A DNA stretch of 52,756 bases from UBA1783 sp033808805 (lineage in GTDB: Bacteria; Bacillota_I; Bacilli_A; Erysipelotrichales; Erysipelotrichaceae). Below the pieces are notes generated by a model. The model saw nothing but the letters and a program-made list of their open reading frames with translations, was not told the DNA's origin and did no database searches. The stretch is from assembly GCA_033808805.1 (NCBI GenBank), contig JAPXMY010000012.1:1-52756 (forward strand). Reading direction: 5' to 3'. A program made the position numbers and the translations under genes. This document shows positions 52,393 to 52,756 of the stretch, piece by piece (position 1 is the stretch's first letter; each line of letters starts with the position of its first letter).

Positions 52393-52430
52393 CTTATTTC
52401 CGGACGATTTAAAAATCGGAAATAAGTTTT
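52393..52430. terminator. Strong hairpin after the transposase remnant
   Basis: Cttatttccg pairs perfectly with cggaaataag, with an inner gattt/aaatc stem, then T's. Confidence 0.8.
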
Positions 52431-52489
52431 TTAATTCAAGTATTTTACTTTTTTCTACGCTTAATTAACGAATAATATACCTAGGTGTT

Positions 52490-52756
52490 TTATACGCTAC
52501 AGAATAATTGATAACACCTGGTATACTCATAGGTAACTCTAAATTTAAACCACTTTGATAAACCAATCATAGCCGGTATCTTTTCGTTGTCATCGGTATC
52601 GGCAAATCTTCTTAAAAAAACTACTAACGAAAGATATCTGTTTATATACTTGGTAGCGACACTCTTAATGTAAACAAACATTCTCTTTATTAAGCTATGA
52701 ATATAACTGGCAGTATTTAAATGTTCTACCTTGTTGTAAGAAGTATGTGTCTTTAA
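52490..52756 (-). pseudogene. C-terminal end of a transposase-like ORF, cut by the window edge
   Basis: Read leftwards from the right edge, one frame is open for 88 codons. It contains SYNKVEHLNTASYIHSLIKR and SVATKYINRYLSLV, which resemble the end of bacterial transposases with an HLNT...NSxHSxIK pattern. I cannot name the IS family. The rest lies beyond the window, so it may be intact. Confidence 0.55.

Noticed and set aside
1..52756. CRISPR array
   Set aside because: No regularly spaced direct repeats with unique spacers were seen; the repeats present are pairs only.
1..52756. Mollicutes genetic code (TGA = Trp)
   Set aside because: TGA ends several genes at the expected length, and conserved Trp residues are TGG.

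Overview
The window looks like chromosomal DNA of a low-GC Firmicute. Erysipelotrichia is the likeliest class, but that is an inference from gene content. TGA acts as a stop (for example at 7204-7206's neighbour genes and at 11264-11266) and tryptophan is TGG, so Mollicutes code 4 does not apply. Shine-Dalgarno sites are strong (GGAGG type), the tRNA genes encode their CCA ends, and four lipoproteins plus a VPETG-anchored surface protein fit a Gram-positive envelope.

Layout. A 5S rRNA (1-117), the end of an rRNA operon, is followed by an IspD/TarI cytidylyltransferase and two tandem family 2 glycosyltransferases. Next come a macro-domain protein with an extra C-terminal domain and a von Willebrand A protein (3.1-4.9 kb), then nagA, tRNA-Arg, a HAD phosphatase and tRNA-Leu. 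From 7.4 to 13.5 kb a seven-gene, one-strand cassette starts at a consensus promoter with a perfect palindrome just downstream of the -10 box. It encodes a Cys-rich protein, an unknown helical protein, a second small Cys protein, an FtsZ-like GTPase-domain protein of only 211 aa, a WG-repeat protein, a NUDIX protein, and a protein joining three C2H2 zinc fingers, an HTH and a NUDIX domain. I do not recognise this set as any described system, and it is the main candidate for a new one.

The next part holds a heterodimeric ABC exporter (minus strand), four paralogous lipoproteins with a LysR regulator, an ECF S component with type III pantothenate kinase, a DUF4153-like membrane protein, rpiB, tRNA-Glu, an aldehyde dehydrogenase, rqcH, gmk, and two surface-related genes (28.9-31.6 kb). 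Housekeeping genes follow: priA-rsmB, an esterase, tRNA-Lys with a 479-bp segment bracketed by a 23/24 direct repeat, an LCP-family protein, yvcK-whiA, a GNAT protein, rubrerythrin, a UDP-xylose pathway pair (UXS and UDP-glucose dehydrogenase), gap, and the tightly packed rlmN-prpC-prkC-rsgA-rpe-lipoprotein operon. The right end (51.7-52.8 kb) holds decayed transposase sequence: an IS66-type remnant and the C-terminal end of another transposase-like ORF running off the edge.

How they fit together. The core genes cover translation quality control (RqcH, RsmB, RlmN, RsgA), replication restart, cell-wall and envelope control (YvcK, WhiA, PrkC/PrpC, LCP, UDP-sugars) and cofactor supply (pantothenate). 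Accessory modules sit beside tRNAs and terminators. The NUDIX-rich cassette and the macro/VWA pair both use folds that act on nucleotide or ADP-ribose ligands, which suggests, but does not prove, a nucleotide-signalling or stress role.
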